From the NCBI RefSeq assembly GCF_014192395.1, contig NZ_JACHXW010000017.1, positions 107,430 through 159,400 of the forward strand: 51,971 bases of DNA, in the 5' to 3' direction. Both the position numbers and the translations under genes were made by a program. Each line of letters opens with the position of its first letter. The stretch's first letter is position 1. The stretch comes from Paenibacillus endophyticus (GTDB lineage: Bacteria > Bacillota > Bacilli > Paenibacillales > Paenibacillaceae). Below, in pieces: positions 24,318 to 33,545 of this stretch. The notes below the pieces were generated by a model that saw only the letters and a program-made list of their open reading frames with translations, had not been told where the DNA came from and did not search any database.

Positions 24318-25124
24318 GTGACGGAGCAACGATTTGTAATGAAATGCGGCGGCAGCACGCTCGCGGCGCTTCCAAACCGTTTTTTTGACGAGCTGCGCGA
24401 GCTGCAGCTTGCTGGTATTTTGCCGGTTATCGTGCATGGCGGCGGACCTGCGATCTCGGAGACGCTGGGCAAGCTCGGCATCGAGACGGGATTCGTGAAT
24501 GGACTGAGGATAACGAATGAAGCGGTTCTGGATGTGGTCGAGATGGTGCTCGCAGGCCGCATCAATAAGGAGATCGTCCGAAAAATTCAAATCAACGGTG
24601 CAAAGTCTTTGGGACTTTCCGGCGTCGACGGCAAGCTCATTCAAGCTGTTCCGGTAGCGAACGCCGCTGAGATTGGTTTTGTCGGCGAGGTTACAGATGT
24701 GAATGCAGCCATTATCGAAGGCATAATGGGCATGGGCTACATGCCGGTAATAGCCCCAATCGGAATCGATGATCAAGGCCAGCGTTACAATATCAATGCC
24801 GATACGGCAGCTGGAGCTGTCGCATCCCATTTGGGCGTAGAGCGTATGATCGTGGTGACGGATGTGCCGGGTATTCTTAAAACAGTGGATGGACAGAAGC
24901 AGGTGCTGCCTGTCGTTTCCGTTGAAGAAATTGAAGAGATGATTGTCAGCGGCGAAATCTATGGCGGCATGATTCCAAAAGTACGAGCAGCGATCCAGTG
25001 CATACAAGGCCGAGTCCGCGAAGTTGTTATTGTGAGCGGCGAAGAGCCAGGCGTGTTGACGAAGGCAGTCCGCGAAGGCGGAGTAGGTACTCGGATTGTT
25101 CAAACGAATGAAGGGCAGGTGTAG
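24318..25124 (+). CDS. argB: N-acetylglutamate kinase
   Basis: 268 residues, amino-acid kinase fold. Phosphorylates N-acetylglutamate with ATP; it is the usual feedback target of arginine in hexameric forms, but it lacks the long N-terminal helix that marks those arginine-sensitive enzymes (it begins right at FVMKCGGSTL). VHGGGPAISETL is the substrate loop, and NINADTAAGAVASHL and VTDVPGIL follow. The start is GTG at 24318, with ATGGAGG upstream. The next gene argD begins 5 bases after its stop. Confidence 0.96.
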   Translation: MTEQRFVMKCGGSTLAALPNRFFDELRELQLAGILPVIVHGGGPAISETLGKLGIETGFVNGLRITNEAVLDVVEMVLAGRINKEIVRKIQINGAKSLGLSGVDGKLIQAVPVANAAEIGFVGEVTDVNAAIIEGIMGMGYMPVIAPIGIDDQGQRYNINADTAAGAVASHLGVERMIVVTDVPGILKTVDGQKQVLPVVSVEEIEEMIVSGEIYGGMIPKVRAAIQCIQGRVREVVIVSGEEPGVLTKAVREGGVGTRIVQTNEGQV

Positions 25125-25129
25125 ATCCG

Positions 25130-26332
25130 ATGAGCAGTACAAAAACAGAGACGGTGGTTGACCAATCCTTGTTCCCAACCTATGCAAGATATCCAATGGC
25201 GCTTGTAAAGGGCGAGGGAAGCTGGCTGTGGGACGATAAAGGGAATAAATACCTTGATTTCATGAGTGGTATTGCGGTTACGAATCTCGGGCATGCTCCT
25301 AAACAAATCAAAGCAGCGTTAATCAAGCAGCTCGATGAATTATGGCATGTATCTAACCTGTTCCATATTCCGAACCAAGCGGAAGCGGGCAAGCTCATTA
25401 CGGACAACAGCTGTGCGGATGCCGTTTTTTTCTGTAATTCTGGAGCGGAAGCAAACGAGGCAGCGATCAAGCTCGCGCGCCGATACAACCAGAAGGTGCT
25501 GAATAATGGCCGTTTTGAAATCATCACTTTCGAGCAGTCCTTCCATGGACGCACATTGGCTACCCTTACGGCAACGGGCCAAGCGAAGGTGAAAGAAGGC
25601 TTTGCGCCGCTGCCAGCCGGCTTTACGACGATTCCGTTGAACGATCTTGCTGCCCTTGAGGCGGCTGTATCGGATCAGACAGCAGCTATCATGCTGGAGA
25701 TGGTGCAAGCTGAGGGCGGTATTTACCCGGTTGATCCAGAATACCTCAAAGCACTTATCGCATTGTGCGAGAAGCAAGGCATTCTGTTAATCGTCGATGA
25801 GATTCAAACCGGGATGGGCCGTACGGGCAAATTGTTTGCGTATGAGCACTATGGCATTGAGCCGGACATTTTCACGATGGCCAAGGGTCTCGGAAGCGGC
25901 TTCCCGGTCGGCGCGATGGCAGCAAAGGAGAAGCTGCGCGAGGGCTTCACAGCGGGCAGTCATGGTTCAACCTTCGGCGGTACGCCGATTGCCACAGCAG
26001 TCGTAAAAGCTACGGTCGAGACGATTGTGGGTGAAGGCTTGTCCGAGCGTGCAGCGCAAAAAGGCGAATATTTAATGAATCAGCTTCGTACGAAGCTGGC
26101 AGGAAATGCTTTTGTCCACGAGGTGCGCGGACTTGGGCTGCTCGTAGGCATTGAATGTGCCGAGCCGATCGCAGATATATTGAATAAAGCGCAAGAACGC
26201 GGGTTAATCGCAATTTCGGCTGGACCGAACGTCATCCGCCTATTGCCTAATTTGTTAGTAACGGACGAAGAAATTGACATGGCTGTTGCCATACTGGCAG
26301 AGCTGCTGGAAGAAAAGCGCCCAGTCGTTTAA
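25130..26332 (+). CDS. argD: Acetylornithine aminotransferase
   Basis: 400 residues, class III PLP aminotransferase. Converts N-acetylglutamate semialdehyde to N-acetylornithine with glutamate as donor. Marks are GIAVTNLGHAPKQI, FCNSGAEANEAAIKLAR, SFHGRTLATLTATGQ, LLIVDEIQTGMGRTG, and MAKGLGSGFPVGAM, where K252 should bind PLP. HGSTFGGTPIA follows. It has the size and motifs of ArgD rather than ornithine or GABA aminotransferase, and the operon settles it. It starts 5 bases after argB, so the two are probably translationally coupled. Confidence 0.96.
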   Translation: MSSTKTETVVDQSLFPTYARYPMALVKGEGSWLWDDKGNKYLDFMSGIAVTNLGHAPKQIKAALIKQLDELWHVSNLFHIPNQAEAGKLITDNSCADAVFFCNSGAEANEAAIKLARRYNQKVLNNGRFEIITFEQSFHGRTLATLTATGQAKVKEGFAPLPAGFTTIPLNDLAALEAAVSDQTAAIMLEMVQAEGGIYPVDPEYLKALIALCEKQGILLIVDEIQTGMGRTGKLFAYEHYGIEPDIFTMAKGLGSGFPVGAMAAKEKLREGFTAGSHGSTFGGTPIATAVVKATVETIVGEGLSERAAQKGEYLMNQLRTKLAGNAFVHEVRGLGLLVGIECAEPIADILNKAQERGLIAISAGPNVIRLLPNLLVTDEEIDMAVAILAELLEEKRPVV

Positions 26333-26377
26333 TAAGGAATAGAAGCAGATGGATTCAACATGAAGGAGGGCTACACC

Positions 26378-27337
26378 ATGCAAGGAATTGTAAAAGAGGA
26401 GTTGGCGCAAAGCTTAAAGGGGCGCGACTTTCTCATGCTGGTCGACTTCAAGCCGGAGGAAATCCGCTACTTGATCGATCTAGCCATTGATCTGAAGCAA
26501 AAGCAAAAAGCAGGCGAAACGCATCATGTGCTAAAAGGAAAAACGTTGGGGATGATTTTCGAGAAGTCGTCTACGCGCACGCGCGTATCATTCGAGGTGG
26601 GAATGTATCAGCTTGGCGGACAAGGACTTTTCCTAAGCGGGAATGACCTGCAAATCGGCCGAGGCGAGACGATCTGGGATACGGCTCAGACGCTATCGCG
26701 TTACCTGGATGGCATCATGATCCGTACGTTCGCTCATCGTAAAGTCGTTGAACTGGCGCGCGGAGCTACCATTCCGGTCATTAACGGATTGACAGATCTG
26801 TCTCATCCTTGTCAGGCGCTTGCCGATTATCAAACGATTCTCGAGCAGAAGGGCCGCTTGGAAGGGTTGAAGATTGCCTATATCGGCGACGGCAACAATA
26901 TGACGCATTCCCTGTTAATGGGTGCTGCCAAGCTGGGTCTTCATATGTCCGTAGCGACACCTGAAGGCTATGAGCCGGATGCGGATATTATTCAGCAAAC
27001 GAAGGATCATGCTGCAGAAACGGGCTCGCAAATCCGCATCTGCCGCGATCCGAAGGAAGCTATTGCCGATGCGGATATCGTATACACGGATGTGTGGGCG
27101 AGCATGGGGCAGGAAGCCGAGCAGAAGGAACGCGAGATTGCTTTTGCCGCGTATCAGGTAAACGAGGCTTTGATTAAATACGCGAAAAAAGATTATCTCT
27201 TTATGCACTGCTTGCCGGCACATCGCGGCGAAGAAGTGAGCGAAGGCGTAATCGACGGCGACAGCTCTATTATTTTCGATCAGGCGGAGAATCGTCTCCA
27301 TGCGCAGAAAGCAATCATGGCAGCTATTATGTCTTAA
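26378..27337 (+). CDS. argF: Ornithine carbamoyltransferase
   Basis: 319 residues. Joins ornithine and carbamoyl phosphate to give citrulline. The carbamoyl phosphate loop is FEKSSTRTRVSFE, HRKVVELARGA and LSHPCQALADY follow, and the ornithine-side motif is HCLPAHRGEEV near residue 258. ATG 26378 follows AAGGAGG by 7-8 bases; an upstream in-frame ATG at 26360 would put that site inside the gene. No carA/carB genes for carbamoyl phosphate lie in the operon, so that substrate must come from elsewhere. The 343-residue antisense frame across argF-argG is a shadow. Confidence 0.96.
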   Translation: MQGIVKEELAQSLKGRDFLMLVDFKPEEIRYLIDLAIDLKQKQKAGETHHVLKGKTLGMIFEKSSTRTRVSFEVGMYQLGGQGLFLSGNDLQIGRGETIWDTAQTLSRYLDGIMIRTFAHRKVVELARGATIPVINGLTDLSHPCQALADYQTILEQKGRLEGLKIAYIGDGNNMTHSLLMGAAKLGLHMSVATPEGYEPDADIIQQTKDHAAETGSQIRICRDPKEAIADADIVYTDVWASMGQEAEQKEREIAFAAYQVNEALIKYAKKDYLFMHCLPAHRGEEVSEGVIDGDSSIIFDQAENRLHAQKAIMAAIMS

Positions 27338-27385
27338 CATACCGCTTAACGTTATGAATTCATTCGAAGGGAAGTAAACACTATT

Positions 27386-28615
27386 ATGGCAAAAGAAAAA
27401 ATCGTGCTCGCCTATTCCGGCGGCTTGGACACTTCGGTTATCCTCAAATGGTTGAAAGAAACATACGACGCGGAAATCATCGCATTCACGGCTGATATCG
27501 GCCAAAAGGACGAGCTTGACGGCTTGGAGGCCAAAGCATTGGCAACTGGCGCATCGAAAGTATACATCGATGATCTGCGCGATGAGTTCGCTAAGGACTT
27601 TATCTACCCGATGTTCCAAGCGGGAACGCTGTATGAAGGCCAGTATTTGCTGGGAACATCGATCGCTCGTCCGCTTATCGCTAAGCGGATGGTTGATATT
27701 GCACGTGCAGAAGGCGCTGCGTATATTGCCCACGGAGCAACAGGAAAAGGAAACGACCAAGTGCGTTTCGAGCTGACGGCAGCTGCTTTGGCACCAGAGA
27801 TCGGCGTTATCGCGCCTTGGCGCCTTGAAGCGTTCCGCGAGGAATTCCCGGGACGCGCGGAAATGATCGCATACGCGGAGAAGCACAATATTCCGGTAAC
27901 GGCATCCGCGGCTAAGCCTTATTCGACAGACCGCAATCTGCTTCACATTAGCTTTGAGAGTGGCATGCTTGAGGATCCTTGGTTTGATCCTAGCTCAGAA
28001 GAAAACGAGAGCATGTACGTGCTAAGCGTTTCGCCGGAGAATGCGCCGGATAAAGCGGAATATGTCGAGCTTACTTTCGCTGAAGGCAATTGTACGGCCA
28101 TTAACGGCAAGGAGCTTAGCCCGCTTGAAGTGATGGATACGCTCAACGAGCTTGGCGGCAAGCACGGCATCGGACGTGTAGATATGGTAGAGAACCGTTT
28201 CGTCGGCATGAAGAGCCGCGGTGTATATGAGACACCGGGCGGAACGATTCTATTTACAGCCCACCGCAAAATGGAATCCTTGACGATGGACCGCGAGGTT
28301 ATGCATCTTCGCGATTCCTTAATCGCCAAATACAGCCAGCTTGTTTACAACGGCTTCTGGTTCGCGCCTGAGCGCCTTGCTCTTCAAGCACTCGTAACAG
28401 AATCACAAAGGAACGTAAGCGGCGTTGTTCGCTTGAAACTATATAAAGGCAACGTAATTGGTGCAGGCGTACAAAGCCCAGTTAGCTTGTACAACCCAGA
28501 CATCGCTACGATGGAAGCAGACCCGTCCAAAGCTTACGACCAAGGCGATGCGACAGGCTTCATCCGTTTGAACGCTTTGCGCTTGAAGGTTTCCTCGGCT
28601 GTCAGCAACAAATAA
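27386..28615 (+). CDS. argG: Argininosuccinate synthase
   Basis: 409 residues. ATP-dependent condensation of citrulline and aspartate. The PP-loop is LAYSGGLDTSVILKW at the N-terminus; YIAHGATGKGNDQVRFEL and the AEKHNIPV block are also family marks. GAAGGGAAG precedes the ATG. It follows argF by 48 bases with no terminator, and argH comes 26 bases later, so the last two steps of arginine synthesis are in the same transcript. Confidence 0.97.
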   Translation: MAKEKIVLAYSGGLDTSVILKWLKETYDAEIIAFTADIGQKDELDGLEAKALATGASKVYIDDLRDEFAKDFIYPMFQAGTLYEGQYLLGTSIARPLIAKRMVDIARAEGAAYIAHGATGKGNDQVRFELTAAALAPEIGVIAPWRLEAFREEFPGRAEMIAYAEKHNIPVTASAAKPYSTDRNLLHISFESGMLEDPWFDPSSEENESMYVLSVSPENAPDKAEYVELTFAEGNCTAINGKELSPLEVMDTLNELGGKHGIGRVDMVENRFVGMKSRGVYETPGGTILFTAHRKMESLTMDREVMHLRDSLIAKYSQLVYNGFWFAPERLALQALVTESQRNVSGVVRLKLYKGNVIGAGVQSPVSLYNPDIATMEADPSKAYDQGDATGFIRLNALRLKVSSAVSNK

Positions 28616-28641
28616 GCTTTACAAGGGAGTGTAACGAACCA

Positions 28642-30057
28642 GTGAGTAAATTATGGGGCGGTCGGTTTACGAAGAAAACGGACCAATTGGTAGAGGAATA
28701 TACAGCATCCATTATGTTTGATAAAGAGCTTGCCGAAGAAGATATTCAAGGCAGCATTGCGCATGTAACAATGCTGGGCAAGCAAGGCATCTTGCCGGCC
28801 GACGACGTGGAGAAAATCAAAGACGGCTTGCACCGGGTATTGCAGCGCATTAAGCGCGATGATATCGAATTCTCAATCGGAGACGAAGATATTCATATGA
28901 ATATCGAGAAAACACTCATTGATGATGTGGGCTCTGTTGGCGGCAAGCTGCATACGGGACGCAGCCGAAACGATCAAGTAGCAACAGACATGCATTTGTG
29001 GCTGCGCAAAAGGGTAGTCGAGTTTGTGGATATGCTCTATAAGCTGCAATCCGCGCTTATCGAGCAAGCCAAAGCGAATATCGATACGATCGTGCCGGGG
29101 TACACGCATTTGCAGCGCGCGCAGCCGATTCTATTTGCCCATCATTTGATGGCTTATGTTTCCATGTTCGGCCGTGATATCGAGCGTCTGCAGGACAGCT
29201 ACAAGCGTATTAATGTGCTGCCGCTTGGAGCGGGCGCGCTTGCGGGGACGACGTTCCCGATCGACCGCCACTTTGTAGCGAGCCAATTGAAATTCGATCG
29301 CGTCTATGAAAACAGCCTGGATGCGGTAAGTGACCGCGACTTCATCGTTGAATTTCTGGCGGACGCTTCGATTATCATGATGCATCTATCGCGTCTCAGC
29401 GAGGAGTTAATTCTGTGGTCGAGCACGGAGTTTCATTTCGTCGAGCTTGATGATGCTTTCTGCACGGGCAGCAGCATTATGCCGCAGAAGAAAAATCCTG
29501 ACGTTCCCGAGCTGGTGCGAGGTAAAACTGGCCGTGTCTACGGCGACCTCGTCGGCTTGCTGACTGTGCTCAAATCCTTGCCGCTTGCGTACAACAAGGA
29601 CATGCAGGAAGACAAGGAAGGCATGTTCGATACGGTGAAGACGCTGCAAGGCGCGCTTCAGCTGTTCGCTCCCATGATCGCAACGATGAAAGTGAACAAG
29701 GAACGCATGCGCCAAGCCGTGAACCAAGATTTCTCCAACGCAACCGATATTGCGGATTTCCTCGTCGGCAAAGGCTTGCCATTCCGTCAAGCGCATGAGG
29801 TTATTGGCAAGACGGTTCTCTACTGCATCGAGCAAAACAAATATTTGCTAGATCTTACGTTGGAAGAATTCAAGCAATTCTCCTCTTTGTTCGATGACCG
29901 TATTTATGCGGTGCTTCAACCGGAGCAGGTTGTGAATGCGCGTAATGTCTACGGCGGAACAGCAAAAACACAGGTAGAAGATGCAATCGGCCGTGCGGAG
30001 ACTGTTCTGGCAGAAACCGCAGCTTGGGTAACCGAGTATTTGGAACGCAGCAGATAA
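28642..30057 (+). CDS. argH: Argininosuccinate lyase
   Basis: 471 residues. Splits argininosuccinate to arginine and fumarate. The fumarase-superfamily signature GSSIMPQKKNPDVPEL lies near residue 278, with LHTGRSRNDQVATD and HLQRAQPILFAHH upstream. It starts with GTG at 28642 after AAGGGAG. It closes the operon; two strong hairpin terminators follow. Confidence 0.97.
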   Translation: MSKLWGGRFTKKTDQLVEEYTASIMFDKELAEEDIQGSIAHVTMLGKQGILPADDVEKIKDGLHRVLQRIKRDDIEFSIGDEDIHMNIEKTLIDDVGSVGGKLHTGRSRNDQVATDMHLWLRKRVVEFVDMLYKLQSALIEQAKANIDTIVPGYTHLQRAQPILFAHHLMAYVSMFGRDIERLQDSYKRINVLPLGAGALAGTTFPIDRHFVASQLKFDRVYENSLDAVSDRDFIVEFLADASIIMMHLSRLSEELILWSSTEFHFVELDDAFCTGSSIMPQKKNPDVPELVRGKTGRVYGDLVGLLTVLKSLPLAYNKDMQEDKEGMFDTVKTLQGALQLFAPMIATMKVNKERMRQAVNQDFSNATDIADFLVGKGLPFRQAHEVIGKTVLYCIEQNKYLLDLTLEEFKQFSSLFDDRIYAVLQPEQVVNARNVYGGTAKTQVEDAIGRAETVLAETAAWVTEYLERSR

Positions 30058-30086
30058 TGAAGCCTGATCGTTCAGGCATTGCATAT

Positions 30087-30139
30087 AAAAAGCAGTTCGG
30101 CGAAGCCCTAGCGGGCGAGCAGCCGAACTGCTTTTATAT
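30087..30139. terminator. Bidirectional terminator after argH
   Basis: AAAAAGCAGTTCGGC pairs with GCCGAACTGCTTTT (30087-30101, 30122-30135), with a GC-rich inner hairpin. T-runs follow the stem on both strands, so it can end argH on plus and the VanW-domain gene on minus. Confidence 0.88.
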
Positions 30140-30187
30140 ATATGACTTTATAAGCTTCACGCTTAAAATAATATTCTATTTCTACGA

Positions 30188-30240
30188 GAAACGGATACCG
30201 TCCTTTTGCAGAGGACGATATCCGTTTCTTCTTGTTTTAT
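30188..30240 (+). terminator. Second terminator after argH
   Basis: A 16-bp stem with one mismatch (GAAACGGATACCGTCC, 30188-30203, and GGACGATATCCGTTTC, 30213-30228), then TTCTTGTTTT. It backs up the first terminator; the two sit about 50 bases apart between convergent genes. Confidence 0.85.
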
Positions 30241-30289
30241 GAGCGTGTAAGTGTAGATGCTGCAAAGCATTTCAAAAGCTGCGTAGGTA

Positions 30290-31744
30290 TTAGATGCCAT
30301 CCTCTAAAAGCGGCTCATTCACGCTCGGAGCAGGTGTCGGCGTGGCAGCCGGGTTATTCCCGCCTTTGTGCGGACCTACTTCGATCAGGGCAGGCTGCGC
30401 TTTGTAGGTATCATGTGAAATACGGTCTCGGCTCACAAGTTTGCCGTTCTTCTTAAGCGTGCGAAAGGTTTCTACAACGTAGCCCAGCTTGCCTTCCTCC
30501 ACAACCGCCTTTTGACCAGGAGATAGGCTGGCGTTGCTTCTTTCTTGCACAGAGGGAGCAATAGTTTTCAAAGTCACAGATTCGATATCGTAGCTCTCGT
30601 TAGGGTCCATGGTCCCGAAGAGCTTAATCGTTAGCTTTCGATCCTCTACTTGGGTTCGAATGATCAGATGCTTGCCCGTTGTGTTTTTAAATCGGAAGTT
30701 AATGGCACCGCCGGCATAGGTGGCATCCTGACCAATAGGCAAATAGGCGACTGGCAGGGAATGGTTGCGCCGCTCCACAATCTCGAGGCCCGCTCGCAGC
30801 GCCGCGTTGTAAAGCGTGCTTGAAACCTGGCAGATTCCGCCACCGATGCCGGGAACCAGTTTCCCGTTTAGGATAACAGGCGCCTCTCGATATTCGTACA
30901 GCTCTTCCGCATGTTCTATGAGACTGTTGTAATCAAAGATCTCGCCGGGCGCCAGTTCCCAGCCGTCAAGCGCCTCAGCCGTAACCGTAACGTTATGGGC
31001 ACGACCTTCTGCGCTTGTCTTGAAATCGGTGGAGAATGAAATGATTTTACGTTCGATCCCTTCATCCTTCAGCTTTTCAAGCGTAAGCTCGGGGTGAATG
31101 GTTGTAATCGGAAGGGTATCTGTAAAAGCCATTTCGACGGGCAATCCGATTTTTTCCTTGGGCAGCATAACCCATTGATCAACACGAGCCGTAAGCTCGG
31201 CAGTATCAAGTCGGTAAGCATCAACATGCGGCTCATATACGACATGGTCGTCGTCCGTTATGGTTCGTGTAGCGTTTTTGGTTTCGTTTTTCTCAACCCA
31301 GCTCCACTGCTTGCGTACGGCGGCATCAAAAACATCGGCATTCCAGCTTTGAATAAGCGCATAGGATTTCTGGAATTGGTACCGATATACGGCACGTTCC
31401 CATATGTCTCCCTCTTCAAGCTTAGCGAGAGCTTCCCGGGCTCCTGTGAATGCAGCCTTATAGCCAAGCTCCGAAACGGTCCATTGCTTGCTGTCGCTCG
31501 CCACAGCAGCAGAAGATTGGATCGTAATTGTACGCTGCAGCAGCGACTTCTCATATTGATCGAGCTTATTGAGCGCTTCTTGCAGCGTTAGGCCGCCGAT
31601 TTGGATGCCGCCGGCATCAACCTGCTTAGGAACGGTCTTTTGAAGCGCATAGTTCCAGACAAAGCCCCAGCAGACTGCTGCGGCCAGCAGGAGGGAAGCT
31701 AGCACAATAATGCCAATATGGATACGTTTTACGATACGAATCAC
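30290..31744 (-). CDS. VanW/G5-domain membrane-anchored cell-envelope protein (YoaR-like)
   Basis: 484 residues. A basic start (MIRIVKRIHIG) and one hydrophobic helix (about 10-32) look like a signal anchor. Residues ~40-240 fit a YoaR-type peptidoglycan-binding-like region. The VanW domain spans about 245-385, with ELAPGEIFDYNSL, GKLVPGIGGGICQVSSTLYNAAL and RRNHSLPVAYLPIGQDATY as its core. A G5 domain covers about 395-465. The end is Pro/Thr/Asn-rich. VanW proteins occur with vancomycin resistance genes but are widespread in Firmicutes without them; no van ligase lies here, so a general wall role is likelier. It is divergent from ftsE with about 200 bases between, and convergent with argH. 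Confidence 0.88.
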   Translation of the reverse strand: MIRIVKRIHIGIIVLASLLLAAAVCWGFVWNYALQKTVPKQVDAGGIQIGGLTLQEALNKLDQYEKSLLQRTITIQSSAAVASDSKQWTVSELGYKAAFTGAREALAKLEEGDIWERAVYRYQFQKSYALIQSWNADVFDAAVRKQWSWVEKNETKNATRTITDDDHVVYEPHVDAYRLDTAELTARVDQWVMLPKEKIGLPVEMAFTDTLPITTIHPELTLEKLKDEGIERKIISFSTDFKTSAEGRAHNVTVTAEALDGWELAPGEIFDYNSLIEHAEELYEYREAPVILNGKLVPGIGGGICQVSSTLYNAALRAGLEIVERRNHSLPVAYLPIGQDATYAGGAINFRFKNTTGKHLIIRTQVEDRKLTIKLFGTMDPNESYDIESVTLKTIAPSVQERSNASLSPGQKAVVEEGKLGYVVETFRTLKKNGKLVSRDRISHDTYKAQPALIEVGPHKGGNNPAATPTPAPSVNEPLLEDGI

Positions 31745-31945
31745 TCCTTTCTGCGCGTGAAAAACAAGGCAGTCTTACATGTATATGCTTCATGCCCTGT
31801 AATTTTGTCTAGCGCGCAATAGCGGCTGATTCGACAAACGTTTTTTTATGAGATTTGTGAAAAATGAGGAAAGCGAGCTTCTCATGAAGGAATTGAGCAC
31901 AAACTGTCGAAATAGTAGTACTGACTATAAACAGGATGTGATAAT

Positions 31946-32632
31946 GTGATTGAGATGCAAGACATATGGAAAACGTACACCGACGGAACGCATGCGTTAA
32001 GAGGCGTCTCTGTTCGTATAGATCGCAATGAATTTGTTTATCTAGTAGGACCGTCAGGTGCGGGGAAATCCACATTTATGAAGCTGATTTATCGCGAGGA
32101 AGTACCAACGAAGGGCCAGCTTTCCGTGAACGGATTCAATATAGGCAAGCTGAAGCCGCGTAAAATTCCATTCGTCAGGCGCAATATAGGCGTCATATTC
32201 CAGGACTTTAGACTATTACCCAAATTAACGGTATTTGAAAACGTCGCATTTGCGATGGAGGTTATAGAGGCGCCAACCAGGGTGATCAAAAAACGGACGA
32301 TGGAGGTGCTCGATCTCGTTGGCCTTAAGCATAAGCATGCCAGCCTTCCGGCTCAGCTATCGGGCGGTGAGCAGCAGCGCGTATCGATTGCAAGGGCAAT
32401 CGTGAACAATCCTTCTGTAATCGTAGCGGACGAGCCCACTGGGAATTTGGATCCGGAGACGTCGCTTGGCATAATGAACCTGCTCGAGGAAATTAACTTC
32501 CGCGGGGCGACGATCGTAATGGCTACTCATAACAAAGATATCGTAAACTCCATACGCAAGCGCGTCATTGCAATAGAGAACGGCAATATTGTCCGTGATG
32601 AGGCTAGAGGGGAGTACGGCTATGAAGCTTAG
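31946..32632 (+). CDS. ftsE: Cell-division ABC transporter ATPase FtsE
   Basis: 228 residues. FtsE drives FtsX by ATP hydrolysis to switch on peptidoglycan hydrolases. Walker A is GPSGAGKSTFMK (about 36), the signature is LSGGEQQRVSIARAI (about 136-150), and Walker B is VIVADEPTGNLD. The start GTG at 31946 gives the usual MIEM N-terminus (MIEMQDIWKTYTDG); AGGATG lies about 7 bases upstream. It overlaps ftsX by 11 bases, so the two are translationally coupled. No clear promoter was found in the 200-base gap before it (31745-31945). Confidence 0.97.
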   Translation: MIEMQDIWKTYTDGTHALRGVSVRIDRNEFVYLVGPSGAGKSTFMKLIYREEVPTKGQLSVNGFNIGKLKPRKIPFVRRNIGVIFQDFRLLPKLTVFENVAFAMEVIEAPTRVIKKRTMEVLDLVGLKHKHASLPAQLSGGEQQRVSIARAIVNNPSVIVADEPTGNLDPETSLGIMNLLEEINFRGATIVMATHNKDIVNSIRKRVIAIENGNIVRDEARGEYGYEA

Positions 32633-33539
32633 AACCGTAACCCGACATCTTCGAGAGGGCGCCAAAAACATTATTCGAAATGGTTGGATGTCCTTCGCGT
32701 CGATGAGCTCGATATTTATATCGTTATTTATATTAGGCATCTTCTTACTGCTTGCTTTAAACGTCAATCATATGGCTGCTCAGATTGAAAGCCAGGTGCA
32801 AATACGAGTGTTTCTCCAGCTGAACGTTGAACAGGCGAAGATTACGGAAGTTCAGAATAAGATCGGCAATCTTACCGAGGTTAGAAAGGTTTCATTCGTA
32901 TCCAAAGCAGAGGGGCTTGAGCTGCTGAGGAAAAACTTGGGCGAAGACAATAAGGATTTGCTCGACGGTTATGAAAATGAAAAAAACCCGCTGCCCGATT
33001 CGTTTACGGTTGAGGTGTACGACCCCCAATCTATTGAGAGCGCAGCGAAACAAATAGAAGCCATTAATGCAGCGGATGAGCTGATTCCGATTGCAAAAGT
33101 CAAATACGGGCAAGGAACGGTCGAGACCTTGTTCAAAATTACAAATGCGGTTCGTTACATAGGGATCGTGGTCGTTATTGGTTTATCTGTAACGGCGATG
33201 TTCTTAATTTCCAATACGATTAAGATGACGATTATTGCAAGAAGACGCGAGATCGGCATCATGAAGCTTGTTGGTGCAACGAACGCTTTTATTCGCTGGC
33301 CATTTTTCATCGAAGGTGCGTTGATTGGAATTATAAGTTCCGTTCTCACAACGGCAGCCGTTTTACTTAGTTACTCGCAACTGGTCAAAATTACGCAAAT
33401 GGAATTATCGCTTATGATGATAAAGCTCGTTACATTAGAGGATTCTGGCCTGTTAACGGCTGCGTTGCTCATTGGTCTTGGCACGATTATCGGTGTTTGG
33501 GGCAGTACCATTTCGATACGAAAGTATTTGAAAGTGTAG
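32622..33539 (+). CDS. ftsX: Cell-division ABC transporter permease FtsX
   Basis: 305 residues. Four transmembrane helices: one near 20-45 (SIFISLFILGIFLLLALNV), then an extracellular domain of about 120 residues (about 50-170), and three at about 180-300 (YIGIVVVIGLSVTAMFLISN, ALIGIISSVLTTAAVLL, LLTAALLIGLGTIIGVWG). The outer domain is the part that touches the murein hydrolase in other FtsEX systems. The start at ATG 32622 gives MKLRTVTRHLREGAKNI, like other FtsX, and GAGGGGAG lies just upstream. An ATG-like start 11 codons earlier would lie deep inside ftsE. The M23 hydrolase gene follows within 10 bases. Confidence 0.96.
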   Translation: MKLRTVTRHLREGAKNIIRNGWMSFASMSSIFISLFILGIFLLLALNVNHMAAQIESQVQIRVFLQLNVEQAKITEVQNKIGNLTEVRKVSFVSKAEGLELLRKNLGEDNKDLLDGYENEKNPLPDSFTVEVYDPQSIESAAKQIEAINAADELIPIAKVKYGQGTVETLFKITNAVRYIGIVVVIGLSVTAMFLISNTIKMTIIARRREIGIMKLVGATNAFIRWPFFIEGALIGIISSVLTTAAVLLSYSQLVKITQMELSLMMIKLVTLEDSGLLTAALLIGLGTIIGVWGSTISIRKYLKV

Positions 33540-33545
33540 GTGGAT

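Noticed and set aside
24315..25196. 293-residue antisense frame over argB
   Set aside because: Mirrors argB; Cys/His-rich composition without a known fold.
26915..27946. 343-residue antisense frame across argF-argG
   Set aside because: Crosses two well-supported genes and has no start signals.
30290..31744. Vancomycin resistance locus suggested by VanW
   Set aside because: No vanA/B ligase, vanH or vanX nearby; VanW/G5 proteins are common in Firmicutes without resistance.
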